Origin: Gammaproteobacteria bacterium
GTDB lineage: Bacteria; Pseudomonadota; Gammaproteobacteria; DRLM01
Reading direction: 5' to 3'
DNA length: 64,000 bases
Assembly: GCA_023266095.1 (NCBI GenBank)
Contig: JAHFRV010000010.1
Coordinates: forward strand, 1 to 64,000
The notes beneath the pieces were generated by a model. The model saw nothing but the letters and a program-made list of their open reading frames with translations, did not search any database and had not been told where the DNA came from. Shown here piece by piece: positions 7,330 through 15,415 of this stretch (position 1 is the stretch's first letter; each line of letters starts with the position of its first letter). Position numbers and translations under genes: made by a program.

Positions 7330-8722
7330 CAGGACGGCCATCGTTGCAGTAGTCGCATTGATGCTGGGCGTGGGCGGGGGATATTGGTGGGCGCGCCGCG
7401 ATGTCCCCGCGGCCGTGACGCCGCAGGCTCAGATCCCGGTGGTGCGCAAGCCGCTTTATTATCGCCATCCCATGAACCCCGCCGTTACTTCGCCGGTGCC
7501 GAAAAAAGATGAGATGGGCATGGACTATGTTCCGGTCTACGCGGAAGCCGAGGCGGGTACTGCCGGCACCGTCAGTATCGACCCGGTGACGTCGCAGAAC
7601 ATCGGTGTGCGCACGGCGCGCGCGGAGCGCCGCGTGCTGTCGCGGATCATCAACGCCGCGGCCCGGGTGGATTACAACGAAGAACAGTTGGCTCGCCTCA
7701 ATCCCAAGACCGAGGGTTGGGTGGAATCACTGGCGGTTTCCACCACGGGTCAGCGGGTCGGCAAGGGTACTATCCTGCTGAGCATTTATTCGCCGCAACT
7801 GGTGGCCACGCAGCAGGAATATCTGCTGGCCTTGCAGAATCAGGCGACCCTGAAGGAGAGCGCTTACGAGGAGATGCGCCGCGGCGCCGAGCAGATGGTG
7901 GAGGCGGCGCGTACCCGGCTGGAATTCTTGGACGTGCCGGCGCATCAGATTCTTGAGCTGGAGCAGACCCGGCAAGTCACCAAGGTGTTGCACATCCACT
8001 CGCCTTTCGACGGCGTGGTGCTGAGTGTCGGTGTGCGCCCCGGCCAATATGTCACGCCCGACACCGAACTCTATCGCATCGCCGATTTCAGGAAAGTGTG
8101 GGTGTATGCGGATGTCTACGAGAACGAATTGCCGTGGCTGAGCATCGGTGACAGCGCCGAGATGCGAATTGCCGCCGCGCCGGGCCAGGTGTTCAAGGGA
8201 CGGGTGAGTTATATCTATCCCTACATGGATCCCAAGACCCGCAGCGCGCGCTTGCGTCTGGAATTCGACAATCGCGGCGGGCTGCTCAAACCCGAGATGT
8301 ACGCCCAGGTGACATTGCGCGCCGGCCGCAAACACGAAGGCATTGCCGTGCCCAGCGAGGCGGTGATCCGCTCGGGTGAGCGCGAGCAGGTGTTCGTGCT
8401 GCGCGCCCCCGGCAAATTCGAGCCGCGGGTCGTGGAGCTGGGACTGACGGCGGAGGGCTGGACCGAGATCACCAAGGGTGTGCAGGTCGGCGAGGAAGTG
8501 CTGACCTCGGCGCAGTTCCTCATCGATTCGGAATCCAAGTTGCGCGAAGCGGCGGGCAAGATGAGGGAGGCTGCTGAGCCGAGCGATCATTCCCCTCCCC
8601 AACCCTCCCCCTTGCAGGGAGAGGGCAGGGTGGGGGTAGAACCTGCGCTGGAAGACAGAGACATGTCTGATCTGGATATGGGCGAGATGCGCCTCGATGA
8701 CCAGGGGCGTAAGCATGATTGA
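7322..8722 (+). CDS. cusB: CusB-type membrane fusion protein with heavy-metal-binding domain
   Basis: Periplasmic adaptor of 466 residues linking CusA to the TolC-type channel. An N-terminal signal anchor (VVALMLGVGGGYWWA) is followed at residues ~45-75 by a heavy-metal-binding domain with YRHPMNP and DEMGMDYVPVY. Then come the barrel-sandwich and alpha-hairpin region (residues ~140-240) and the beta-barrel and membrane-proximal parts. The start at 7322 overlaps the stop of the preceding gene by 8 bases, which suggests translational coupling. The family would normally end soon after the DSESKLREA helix. Here ~45 extra residues follow, read from a palindromic repeat at 8591-8636 and then a Met/Asp-rich tail (MSDLDMGEM). 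The tail may be functionless or a secondary metal-binding end. Confidence 0.93.
   Translation: MNSRTAIVAVVALMLGVGGGYWWARRDVPAAVTPQAQIPVVRKPLYYRHPMNPAVTSPVPKKDEMGMDYVPVYAEAEAGTAGTVSIDPVTSQNIGVRTARAERRVLSRIINAAARVDYNEEQLARLNPKTEGWVESLAVSTTGQRVGKGTILLSIYSPQLVATQQEYLLALQNQATLKESAYEEMRRGAEQMVEAARTRLEFLDVPAHQILELEQTRQVTKVLHIHSPFDGVVLSVGVRPGQYVTPDTELYRIADFRKVWVYADVYENELPWLSIGDSAEMRIAAAPGQVFKGRVSYIYPYMDPKTRSARLRLEFDNRGGLLKPEMYAQVTLRAGRKHEGIAVPSEAVIRSGEREQVFVLRAPGKFEPRVVELGLTAEGWTEITKGVQVGEEVLTSAQFLIDSESKLREAAGKMREAAEPSDHSPPQPSPLQGEGRVGVEPALEDRDMSDLDMGEMRLDDQGRKHD
8591..8636. repeat. C/G-rich palindromic repeat inside the 3' end of cusB
   Basis: Imperfect palindrome with a C-rich left arm and a G-rich right arm meeting at CTTGCAGGGAGAGGG. 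It has the same pattern as the element at 38143-38188: a CCTC-type left arm, then AGGGAGAGGG. It is read in frame as PPQPSPLQGEGRVG. A dispersed palindromic repeat of the kind found in many copies in proteobacterial genomes is the simplest reading. Confidence 0.7.
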
Positions 8723-11700
8723 CGCCATCATCGCCGCGGCGCTGCGCAATAAATTCCAGGTCGTGCTGGCGACGCTGATCCTGATCGCCGCGGGGATATG
8801 GGCGTTGCGCGCCACGCCGGTCGATGCGATCCCCGATCTGTCGGATGTGCAGGTAATCGTGTTCACCGACTACGCCGGTCAGGCGCCGCAAGTGGTGGAG
8901 GATCAGGTCACTTATCCGCTGACCTCGGCGCTGCTCGCCGTGCCGCACGCCAAAGTAGTGCGCGGTTATTCGCTGTTCGGCATGTCTTTTGTCTACATCA
9001 TCTTCGACGAAAGCACGGATTTGTATTGGGCGCGCTCACGGGTGCTGGAATACCTCAACTATGCGCGCGAGCGTCTGCCCGCCGGCGTGAATCCGCTATT
9101 GGGTCCCGATGCCACCGGTGTGGGCTGGGTGTACGAATATGCGCTGGTGGACAAGAGCGGCCGCCACGATCTCGCGCAATTGCGCACGCTACAGGATTGG
9201 TTTCTGCGTTATCAGTTACAGACCGTGCCGGGCGTGGCGGAAGTCGCCTCCATCGGCGGTTATGTGAAGCAATATCAAATTGAGGTGGACCCGCGCGCGC
9301 TGGCCGCCTACAACATCACGCTCGCCGGCGTGCGCGAGGCCATCGAACGCTCCAACAACGATGTGGGTGGGCGGATGATAGAACTGGCCGAGACCGAGTA
9401 CGTAGTGCGCGGACGGGGTTATCTGCATTCCATCGCAGACATCGAAGGTATACCGGTGGCGGTGAGTGAGAGCGGCGTGCCGGTCCGTCTCAAAGATATT
9501 GCCGAGGTGCATCTCGGCCCCGAACTGCGGCGCGGTCTCGCTGAACTCAATGGCGAAGGCGAGGTGGCGGGCGGTGTGGTGGTGATGCGTTACGGCGAGA
9601 ACGCGCACGCCGTCATCCAGCAGGTGCGGGCCCGATTGGAGGAGCTCAAGAATAGCCTGCCGGCAGGCGTGGAGATCGTGCCGGTCTACGATCGCGGCAG
9701 CCTCATCGAGCGCGCCGTAGGCACGCTCAAGCGCGCGCTGATCGAGGAGTCCATCATCGTCTCGCTGGTGTGCATCCTGTTTTTATTGCACGCGCGCTCG
9801 GCGCTGGTGGCCATCATCACCCTGCCGCTGGGGATACTCGCCGCCCTGCTCATCATGCGCTGGCAAGGCATCAACGCCAACATCATGTCGCTGGGCGGCA
9901 TCGCCATCGCCATCGGCGCCATGGTGGACGGCGCCATCGTCATGATCGAGAACGCCCACAAACATCTCGAACGCGCGGTGCAGGCCAAGGGCGGCGCTTT
10001 GAGTCATGCGGAACGTTGGGAGGCATGCAGTGCGGCGGCGAAAGAAGTGGGGCCGGCGCTGTTCTTCTCGCTGCTGATCATCACCGCTTCTTTCCTGCCG
10101 GTGTTCACCCTGCAAGCTCAAGAGGGGAGATTGTTTGCGCCGCTCGCCTATACCAAGACCTATGCCATGGCCGCGGCGGCGGTGCTGGCCATCACCCTGG
10201 TGCCGGTGCTGATGGGTTATTTGATACGCGGCAGGATACTGCCCGAGGCGCGCAACCCCATTAATCGCGCCTTGCATCGACTGCATGGGCCCGCGTTGGC
10301 GCTGGCCGCGGACCATCGCCGTTTCACGCTGGGTATCACCGCGGTGTTGCTGGCGATCACGGTTTATCCCTTGTTGAAGCTGGGCACGGAGTTCATGCCG
10401 CCGTTGGATGAAGGCGACCTCCTCTTTATGCCGACGATGTATCCCGGCGTCTCCATCACCAAGGCGCGCGACATCACCCAGCAGACCGACAAGATCATCA
10501 AGACCTTTCCGGAAGTGGAGACGGTGTTCGGCAAGGCGGGGCGCGCGGAGACCGCCACCGACATGGCGCCGTTGTCCATGCTGGAGACCACGGTGAAACT
10601 GAAACCGCGCAGCGCCTGGCCCGATCCCGGCAAGACCACGCGGCAGCTGATCCAGGAAATGGACGCCGCGATCAGGTTTCCCGGCGTGGCCAATGCCTGG
10701 ACCTTGCCCATTAAGAACCGCATCGACATGCTCGCCACCGGCATCAAGACCCCGGTGGGCATCAAGGTGAGCGGCCCCGATCTCAACGTCTTGCAAGACC
10801 TGGTGACGCAGGTGGAGCGAGCGTTGAAACCATTGCCGGAGACGCGCTCCGCCTTCGGTGACCGCGCCGTCGGCGGTTATTACCTCGACTTCGACATCCG
10901 GCGCGAGGCCGCGGCGCGTTACGGCCTTACGGTGGGTGAGGTGCAAGATGTGATTCAAACCGCCATCGGCGGCATCAACGTGACGCAGACCGTCGAAGGA
11001 TTGGAGCGTTATCCGGTGAGCCTGCGCTACCCGCGCGAGCTGCGCGATAATCTCGAGCAATTGACACGCGTGCTGGTCCCTACGTCCACGGGTGCGCAAA
11101 TTCCGCTCTCGCTCGTTGCGGACCTGCAACTGCGGCGCGGGCCGCCCGACATCAAGAGCGAGAACGCGCGACCCAACGCCTGGGTGTATGTGGACATCAA
11201 TACCGCGGATATCGGCGCTTATGTAATGCATGCGAAAGCAGCCGTGGCGCGTGAGGTGCGGCTGCCGTCCGGTTACACCCTCGCCTGGTCTGGGCAGTTC
11301 GAATACATGGAGCGCGCGGCGGCGCGCTTGAAAATCGTCGTGCCGGCGACCTTGCTCATCATTTTCGTGTTGCTGTACGGGAACTTCAAAAACATCGCCG
11401 CGCCCCTCACGGTGATGCTCTCTCTTCCCTTTGGCCTGACCGGCGGCGTGTGGCTGGTGTATCTGCTCGGCTACAACTTGTCGGTGGCGGTGGCGGTGGG
11501 CTTCATCGCGCTGGCCGGCGTCGCCGCCGAGATCGGTGTGCTGATATTGACCTTCATCGATCAGGAAGTGGCGCGCCGGCGGGCGTCCGGTGTGCCGCTG
11601 GCCGCCGATGAATTGATGCGCGCCGCGCAGGCGGGCGCCGCCGAGCGCGTGCGCCCGATTGCCATGACCGCTACCGCCATCATCGCCGGCCTGTTGCCCA

Positions 11701-11858
11701 TTATGTGGAGCAGCGGCACCGGCGCGGAGGTGATGCGCCGCATCGCCGCGCCCATGGTGGGCGGCATGGTGAGCGTCACGCTGTTGAGTCTGGTGGTATT
11801 GCCTGTGATTTACGGTTGGGTATTGCAAGTGCGCGAGCGTCGCGGGAGTGTCGCTTGA
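8715..11858 (+). CDS. cusA: CusA-type copper/silver RND efflux pump
   Basis: Inner-membrane proton-driven pump of 1047 residues, heavy-metal RND family, expelling Cu(I)/Ag(I) across the outer membrane with CusB and the channel. The start at 8715 has AGGGG upstream and overlaps the end of cusB. Compared with E. coli CusA, the proton-relay acids are kept at D405 (GAMVDGAIVMIENAHK) and E939 (VAAEIGVLIL). The metal-relay methionines are present at about M572, M622 and M672. The third relay residue, Lys984 of E. coli, is Ile here (VRPIAMT, I982). The methionines favour copper/silver over the zinc/cobalt CzcA type. Numbering comparisons are from memory of the E. coli protein. Confidence 0.95.
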   Translation: MIDAIIAAALRNKFQVVLATLILIAAGIWALRATPVDAIPDLSDVQVIVFTDYAGQAPQVVEDQVTYPLTSALLAVPHAKVVRGYSLFGMSFVYIIFDESTDLYWARSRVLEYLNYARERLPAGVNPLLGPDATGVGWVYEYALVDKSGRHDLAQLRTLQDWFLRYQLQTVPGVAEVASIGGYVKQYQIEVDPRALAAYNITLAGVREAIERSNNDVGGRMIELAETEYVVRGRGYLHSIADIEGIPVAVSESGVPVRLKDIAEVHLGPELRRGLAELNGEGEVAGGVVVMRYGENAHAVIQQVRARLEELKNSLPAGVEIVPVYDRGSLIERAVGTLKRALIEESIIVSLVCILFLLHARSALVAIITLPLGILAALLIMRWQGINANIMSLGGIAIAIGAMVDGAIVMIENAHKHLERAVQAKGGALSHAERWEACSAAAKEVGPALFFSLLIITASFLPVFTLQAQEGRLFAPLAYTKTYAMAAAAVLAITLVPVLMGYLIRGRILPEARNPINRALHRLHGPALALAADHRRFTLGITAVLLAITVYPLLKLGTEFMPPLDEGDLLFMPTMYPGVSITKARDITQQTDKIIKTFPEVETVFGKAGRAETATDMAPLSMLETTVKLKPRSAWPDPGKTTRQLIQEMDAAIRFPGVANAWTLPIKNRIDMLATGIKTPVGIKVSGPDLNVLQDLVTQVERALKPLPETRSAFGDRAVGGYYLDFDIRREAAARYGLTVGEVQDVIQTAIGGINVTQTVEGLERYPVSLRYPRELRDNLEQLTRVLVPTSTGAQIPLSLVADLQLRRGPPDIKSENARPNAWVYVDINTADIGAYVMHAKAAVAREVRLPSGYTLAWSGQFEYMERAAARLKIVVPATLLIIFVLLYGNFKNIAAPLTVMLSLPFGLTGGVWLVYLLGYNLSVAVAVGFIALAGVAAEIGVLILTFIDQEVARRRASGVPLAADELMRAAQAGAAERVRPIAMTATAIIAGLLPIMWSSGTGAEVMRRIAAPMVGGMVSVTLLSLVVLPVIYGWVLQVRERRGSVA

Positions 11859-11922
11859 AGCTCGGCTGCGTGTTGGTAAAGATGATCCGCGTTTACTGTA
11901 AGCCAGTTATTAAGACGACACG

Positions 11923-11967
11923 CCACCCTGTCCCGCCCCCGCCAGTGCCGGGGGCGGGACAGGGTGG
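11923..11967. terminator. perfect 19-bp hairpin after cusA
   Basis: Perfect inverted repeat: a 19-base C-rich arm at 11923-11941 (opens CCACCCTGTCCC), a 7-base loop and a G-rich arm at 11949-11967. It sits 64 bases past the cusA stop, where an operon terminator is expected, but no T-run follows it on the plus strand. It ends AGGGTGG-ATG-TAGA, similar to the right edge of the repeat inside cusB (AGGGTGG-GGG-TAGA), so it may instead be a relative of that dispersed palindrome. Confidence 0.6.
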
Positions 11968-11992
11968 ATGTAGACTAAAAAGGGTTCTAGTT

Positions 11993-12037
11993 CAGGTGTC
12001 GGAAAATGAGGCTTGTTTCCTTACTTTCCGACACCTG
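11993..12037. promoter_or_regulatory. 13-bp inverted repeat in the leader of the small Met/His protein
   Basis: Perfect arms CAGGTGTCGGAAA (11993-12005) and TTTCCGACACCTG (12025-12037) around a 19-base spacer. It lies about 26 bases before the start codon at 12063. It could form an mRNA hairpin or a two-half-site operator; no T-run follows. It does not match a CueR or CusR operator that I can recall. Confidence 0.5.
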
Positions 12038-12062
12038 GGTCATTGGAGTTAAGGAGAGTGTT

Positions 12063-12464
12063 ATGAATGTATTGCGCATGTTTACGGTAGTCGCGGTCTT
12101 GTCGGCGACCTTATTCGCCCCGGCTTTATTGGCAAGCGGCGCCATGCTGGAGGAAAAACACACCATCGACGGTTACACCGTCACCTTCCACGTCATGCCG
12201 GCCGAGGTCGGCAAGGAAATGGGCGGCAGTCATGATTTTATGATTAAAATCGAAAAGGACGGCAAGGTGCTGCGCGATGTGGTGGCCAACTCCAAGGTCA
12301 TTCATCCCACTAATCAGTCGGAGAGCAAAATGATGATGGCGATGGGTGATTGGCTGATGGCCGGCTACGACCTCGGTCACGAGGGCAGACATCAACTGAT
12401 GGTGCTGTTCAAAACCACCGACGGTGCCAAGCACCAGGGTGGCGTCTTTTACGGCGGACACTGA
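12063..12464 (+). CDS. small periplasmic Met/His-containing protein, probably copper-related
   Basis: A 133-residue protein with a signal peptide (MFTVVAVLSATLFAPALLAS). The start at 12063 has TAAGGAG at 12049-12055. The mature domain looks like a compact beta-sandwich: YTVTFHVMPAEVGKEMGGSH near the start, then HDFMIKIEKDGKVL, and a Met cluster (SKMMMAMGDWLMAG) before GLY/HIS-rich GHEGRHQL and a C-terminal GVFYGGH. The Met and His spacing suits Cu(I) or Cu(II) binding, and it follows the cus operon on the same strand, but it is separated from it by two inverted repeats and could have its own control. No named family was recognised; the copper role is inference. Confidence 0.7.
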   Translation: MNVLRMFTVVAVLSATLFAPALLASGAMLEEKHTIDGYTVTFHVMPAEVGKEMGGSHDFMIKIEKDGKVLRDVVANSKVIHPTNQSESKMMMAMGDWLMAGYDLGHEGRHQLMVLFKTTDGAKHQGGVFYGGH

Positions 12465-12574
12465 GTCGGCGCAAAGCTTGAGAGAGAAACGCGTGTGCCG
12501 TGGGCGTGTGGCGCTGAGAAGGTCGATGTGACGAGTTCGCTTAAACGCGATGTGTGGATGAGCCATGGGTGTTA

Positions 12575-13501
12575 ATGCAATTGAATAAAGATGTGCGTGT
12601 TGGTGTGGTGTTGAGTTCCGGCGGTGGCCGGGGCGTTTACGCCCACACGGGTTTTTTGCTGGCCTTGGAAAAATTGGGTATTGAAGTGCACGCCATTTCC
12701 GGCTGTAGTGCGGGTGCGCTGGTGGGCGGGGTGGCGGCGAGCGGTACCCCGTTAGCGAAGTGGGCGAAGGCGATCGCCCAGGTGCGGGTCGCGGAATATT
12801 GGACGCCCGATGGCTGGCTGCGGCTGGCCTGGCAGCTGGCAGTGCATAAGGGACGCGGTTACACCGGCTTGTCCGATACCGCGGCGGCGGTGGATTTCGT
12901 GCGGCGTCATCTCGCGGTGCAGACCTTCGAGGAATGTCACATTCCGTTTTATGCCTTGGCCATGAATTTGAGCACCGGCGCCAAGACCTATTTTTCCAAC
13001 GGCACGCTGGCGCCGCGCATCATGGCCAGCGCCGCCATGCCGATGTTGTACCGGCCGGTGGCGATCGACGGCGAGTTGTTCACCGACGGCGCGACCATCG
13101 AGCTGGTCCCCAGCGAATTGATGTGCTGCAAACACGGGCTCGACGTCTTGATCCTGCACCACGTCGCGGCCAACCGTGAAGGCCAAGCCGGTTTGGAACG
13201 GGCCGTCAACGGGCCATGGTCGATGGTGGAGATACTCTATCTTTTGTTGTACCGTCGCCGGCCTTGGCATTTAAGTGGGCAGGCCTTCAGCGTTCAACAT
13301 TGTCCGGCCGGTTGCGGCGCGTCGGTCATCGCCTTGGAACCGGCGCTGCCCGAGCTGCGTTGGCCTTTGAGCAAAGGTGGCCCCGAGGTGCAGGCGGCGG
13401 CCATGGCGCAAACCGCGCAGGTATTGGGGTCGTGGCGGGAGAGTTTGTTGCAAACTTGGCCGAAGGTGGGCGACCGCCCCAACGTCAAGGCCGCCGAGTA
13501 G
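12575..13501 (+). CDS. patatin-like phospholipase/hydrolase
   Basis: Patatin-fold serine hydrolase (RssA-like) of about 308 residues. The glycine-rich oxyanion region is SSGGGRGVYAHTGFLLALEK, the nucleophile motif GCSAG places the catalytic Ser near residue 45, and the dyad Asp lies in FTDGA near residue 171. There is no signal peptide. The ATG at 12575 puts the family's typical opening right at the N-terminus; a GTG at 12554 would add seven residues, and neither has a strong ribosome-binding site. Lipid acyl hydrolysis is the family activity; the substrate is unknown. It lies 120 bases before the glucan phosphorylase gene on the same strand. Confidence 0.9.
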   Translation: MQLNKDVRVGVVLSSGGGRGVYAHTGFLLALEKLGIEVHAISGCSAGALVGGVAASGTPLAKWAKAIAQVRVAEYWTPDGWLRLAWQLAVHKGRGYTGLSDTAAAVDFVRRHLAVQTFEECHIPFYALAMNLSTGAKTYFSNGTLAPRIMASAAMPMLYRPVAIDGELFTDGATIELVPSELMCCKHGLDVLILHHVAANREGQAGLERAVNGPWSMVEILYLLLYRRRPWHLSGQAFSVQHCPAGCGASVIALEPALPELRWPLSKGGPEVQAAAMAQTAQVLGSWRESLLQTWPKVGDRPNVKAAE

Positions 13502-13621
13502 CATTCGTATCGGGATCTGTTGATATGCGCTTCGCCTGCCGCGCGACCGGTGATGTGCCGCGGCTTGTGATCCGCCTGCGCCGCGTGCAGGATATCCAGG
13601 CTAGTCACGGAGGGCACACCG

Positions 13622-15322
13622 ATGTTGCAACGCTATACCTACGGTCCGCGTATCGCTTATTTTTCCATGGAGATTGCCTTGCAGTCCGATATCCCCACCT
13701 ATGCGGGAGGCCTGGGGGTGCTGGCGGGGGATACGCTGCGTTCCGCCGCCGATTTGGAAATCCCCATGGTGGCGGTGACCTTGGTCAGCAGCGCCGGTTA
13801 TTTCCGGCAAGAGCTGGATCAAGAGGGACGCCAGCGTGAATTGCCCGATGCCTGGAGTCCGGCCGCGATCGCCAAGCCCTTGGATGCCAAGATCGTGGTG
13901 ACTATCGAAGGGCGGCGGGTCTGGGTGGGTGCATGGCTATATCTGGTGCACGGCCTCACCGACGACGGCCATGAACCGATCATCCTGCTCGACACCGATC
14001 TGGATGAGAACAGCGAAGACGATCGCCAGCTTACCCGTTTTCTCTATGGCGGAGATGAAGTGTATCGCCTCAAGCAAGAAGTGGTGCTGGGCATCGGCGG
14101 CGTGCGCCTATTGCAGGCGCTGGGTTTTACCATCAGCCAATATCACATGAATGAAGGCCATTCGGCCCTGCTCGCGGCGGAATTGCTGAACCGGCACGCT
14201 TTCCCTCCCGACGAGTTGCGGCCGGGGGAATCGCCCTACGATATTCCCCGGGTGCGTGCGCTATGCAACTTCACGACCCACACGCCGGTGGAGGCCGGTC
14301 ATGACCGATTCTCCTACGACTTAGTGCGGCGGGTGTTGGGCGAGGATTATATGGACCTGGTCACTCTAAAACATCTGGCCGGAGACGAGGGGCTGAACAT
14401 GACGCGCTTGGCGCTCAATCTCAGCGATTATGTCAACGGTGTGGCCAAGAGTCATGCCGAGGTGTCGCGCCGCATGTTTCCCGGCTACCGGGTACGCGCG
14501 GTGACCAACGGCGTGCACCCCCACACCTGGACCAGCCCGAGTTTCAGTAAACTGTTCGATCTGCATATGCCCGGCTGGAGCCATGAGCCGGAGCTGTTGA
14601 TCCGTGCCGATTGCTGCATCCCCGACGCTGCGATTTGGGAGGCGCACCGCGCGGCTAAGGCCAGGCTCATCGACAAGGTGAAGGCGCTCACCGGGGTTGT
14701 GCTCAGTCCCAAAGTGCCGATCATCGGCTTTGCCCGGCGCATGACCGCCTACAAACGTCCTGACCTGTTGTTCTCTGATCTGGCGCGCTTAAAAAACATC
14801 GCGCAGCAATGGCCGTTTCAATTGGTGATGGCCGGCAAGGCCCATCCGCGTGACGACGGTGGGAAACGTCTGATCGAACAGATCCACCTTCATTTGCGTG
14901 AGCTGGCGGGAGAGGTGCGCGGCGTCTTTTTGCCCGGTTACGACATGGGTTTGGCGCTGGATATGGTGGCGGGCGCCGACGTGTGGCTGAATACGCCGTT
15001 ACGGCCGTTCGAGGCGAGCGGCACCAGCGGCATGAAAGCGGCTTTCAACGGTGTGCCGCAATTGAGCGTGCTCGACGGCTGGTGGGTGGAGGCCTGCATC
15101 GAAGGCGTGACCGGTTGGGCCATCGGCGACAGTAGCGAGTCCGCCAACGGCGACGACGTGCGGGCCTTTTACGAGAAGCTCGAAAACGTGGTGCTGCCGC
15201 TGTATTACGCCAACCAACCGGGTTGGGTGGCGGTGATGAAAGGCGCCATCTGCAAGAACGCCTCGTTCTTCAACTCCCATCGCATGATGCGCCGTTACGC
15301 CAGCGAAGCGTATTTGCGTTAA
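13622..15322 (+). CDS. glgP: alpha-glucan (glycogen/maltodextrin) phosphorylase, short form
   Basis: GT35 phosphorylase that releases glucose-1-phosphate from alpha-1,4-glucans using pyridoxal phosphate. It has 566 residues, much shorter than the ~800-residue enteric GlgP, and matches the short family found in many environmental bacteria and archaea. Visible signatures are YFSMEIAL and YAGGLGVLAGD at the N-terminus, YHMNEGHSALLAAE, the FTTHTPVEAGHDRF segment, FARRMTAYKRPDL, and the PLP region EASGTSGMKAAFNG with the likely Schiff-base Lys at 472, followed by LDGWWVEA. GGAGGG lies upstream of the start. There are no other glycogen genes beside it. Confidence 0.95.
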   Translation: MLQRYTYGPRIAYFSMEIALQSDIPTYAGGLGVLAGDTLRSAADLEIPMVAVTLVSSAGYFRQELDQEGRQRELPDAWSPAAIAKPLDAKIVVTIEGRRVWVGAWLYLVHGLTDDGHEPIILLDTDLDENSEDDRQLTRFLYGGDEVYRLKQEVVLGIGGVRLLQALGFTISQYHMNEGHSALLAAELLNRHAFPPDELRPGESPYDIPRVRALCNFTTHTPVEAGHDRFSYDLVRRVLGEDYMDLVTLKHLAGDEGLNMTRLALNLSDYVNGVAKSHAEVSRRMFPGYRVRAVTNGVHPHTWTSPSFSKLFDLHMPGWSHEPELLIRADCCIPDAAIWEAHRAAKARLIDKVKALTGVVLSPKVPIIGFARRMTAYKRPDLLFSDLARLKNIAQQWPFQLVMAGKAHPRDDGGKRLIEQIHLHLRELAGEVRGVFLPGYDMGLALDMVAGADVWLNTPLRPFEASGTSGMKAAFNGVPQLSVLDGWWVEACIEGVTGWAIGDSSESANGDDVRAFYEKLENVVLPLYYANQPGWVAVMKGAICKNASFFNSHRMMRRYASEAYLR

Positions 15323-15334
15323 GCAAATACTCAT

Positions 15335-15367
15335 TAAGGAACCTCTGAGTTATTCAGAGCTTCCTTA
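15335..15367. terminator. bidirectional hairpin between converging genes
   Basis: A 14-bp stem with one C-C mismatch: TAAGGAACCTCTGA pairs with TCAGAGCTTCCTTA around a 5-base loop. It lies 13 bases after the phosphorylase stop and 49 bases from the HDOD stop on the other strand. It has no long T-run, so efficiency is uncertain. Confidence 0.6.
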
Positions 15368-15415
15368 GTTCATGTTGAGCCGCCACGACGCCATGAACAT
15401 CGCGTGTTGCCACGC

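Noticed and set aside
9783-11828. A 681-codon open frame antisense to cusA
   Set aside because: Composition is dominated by His, Gln and Arg, as expected from reverse-complemented membrane protein codons; no homology pattern was seen.
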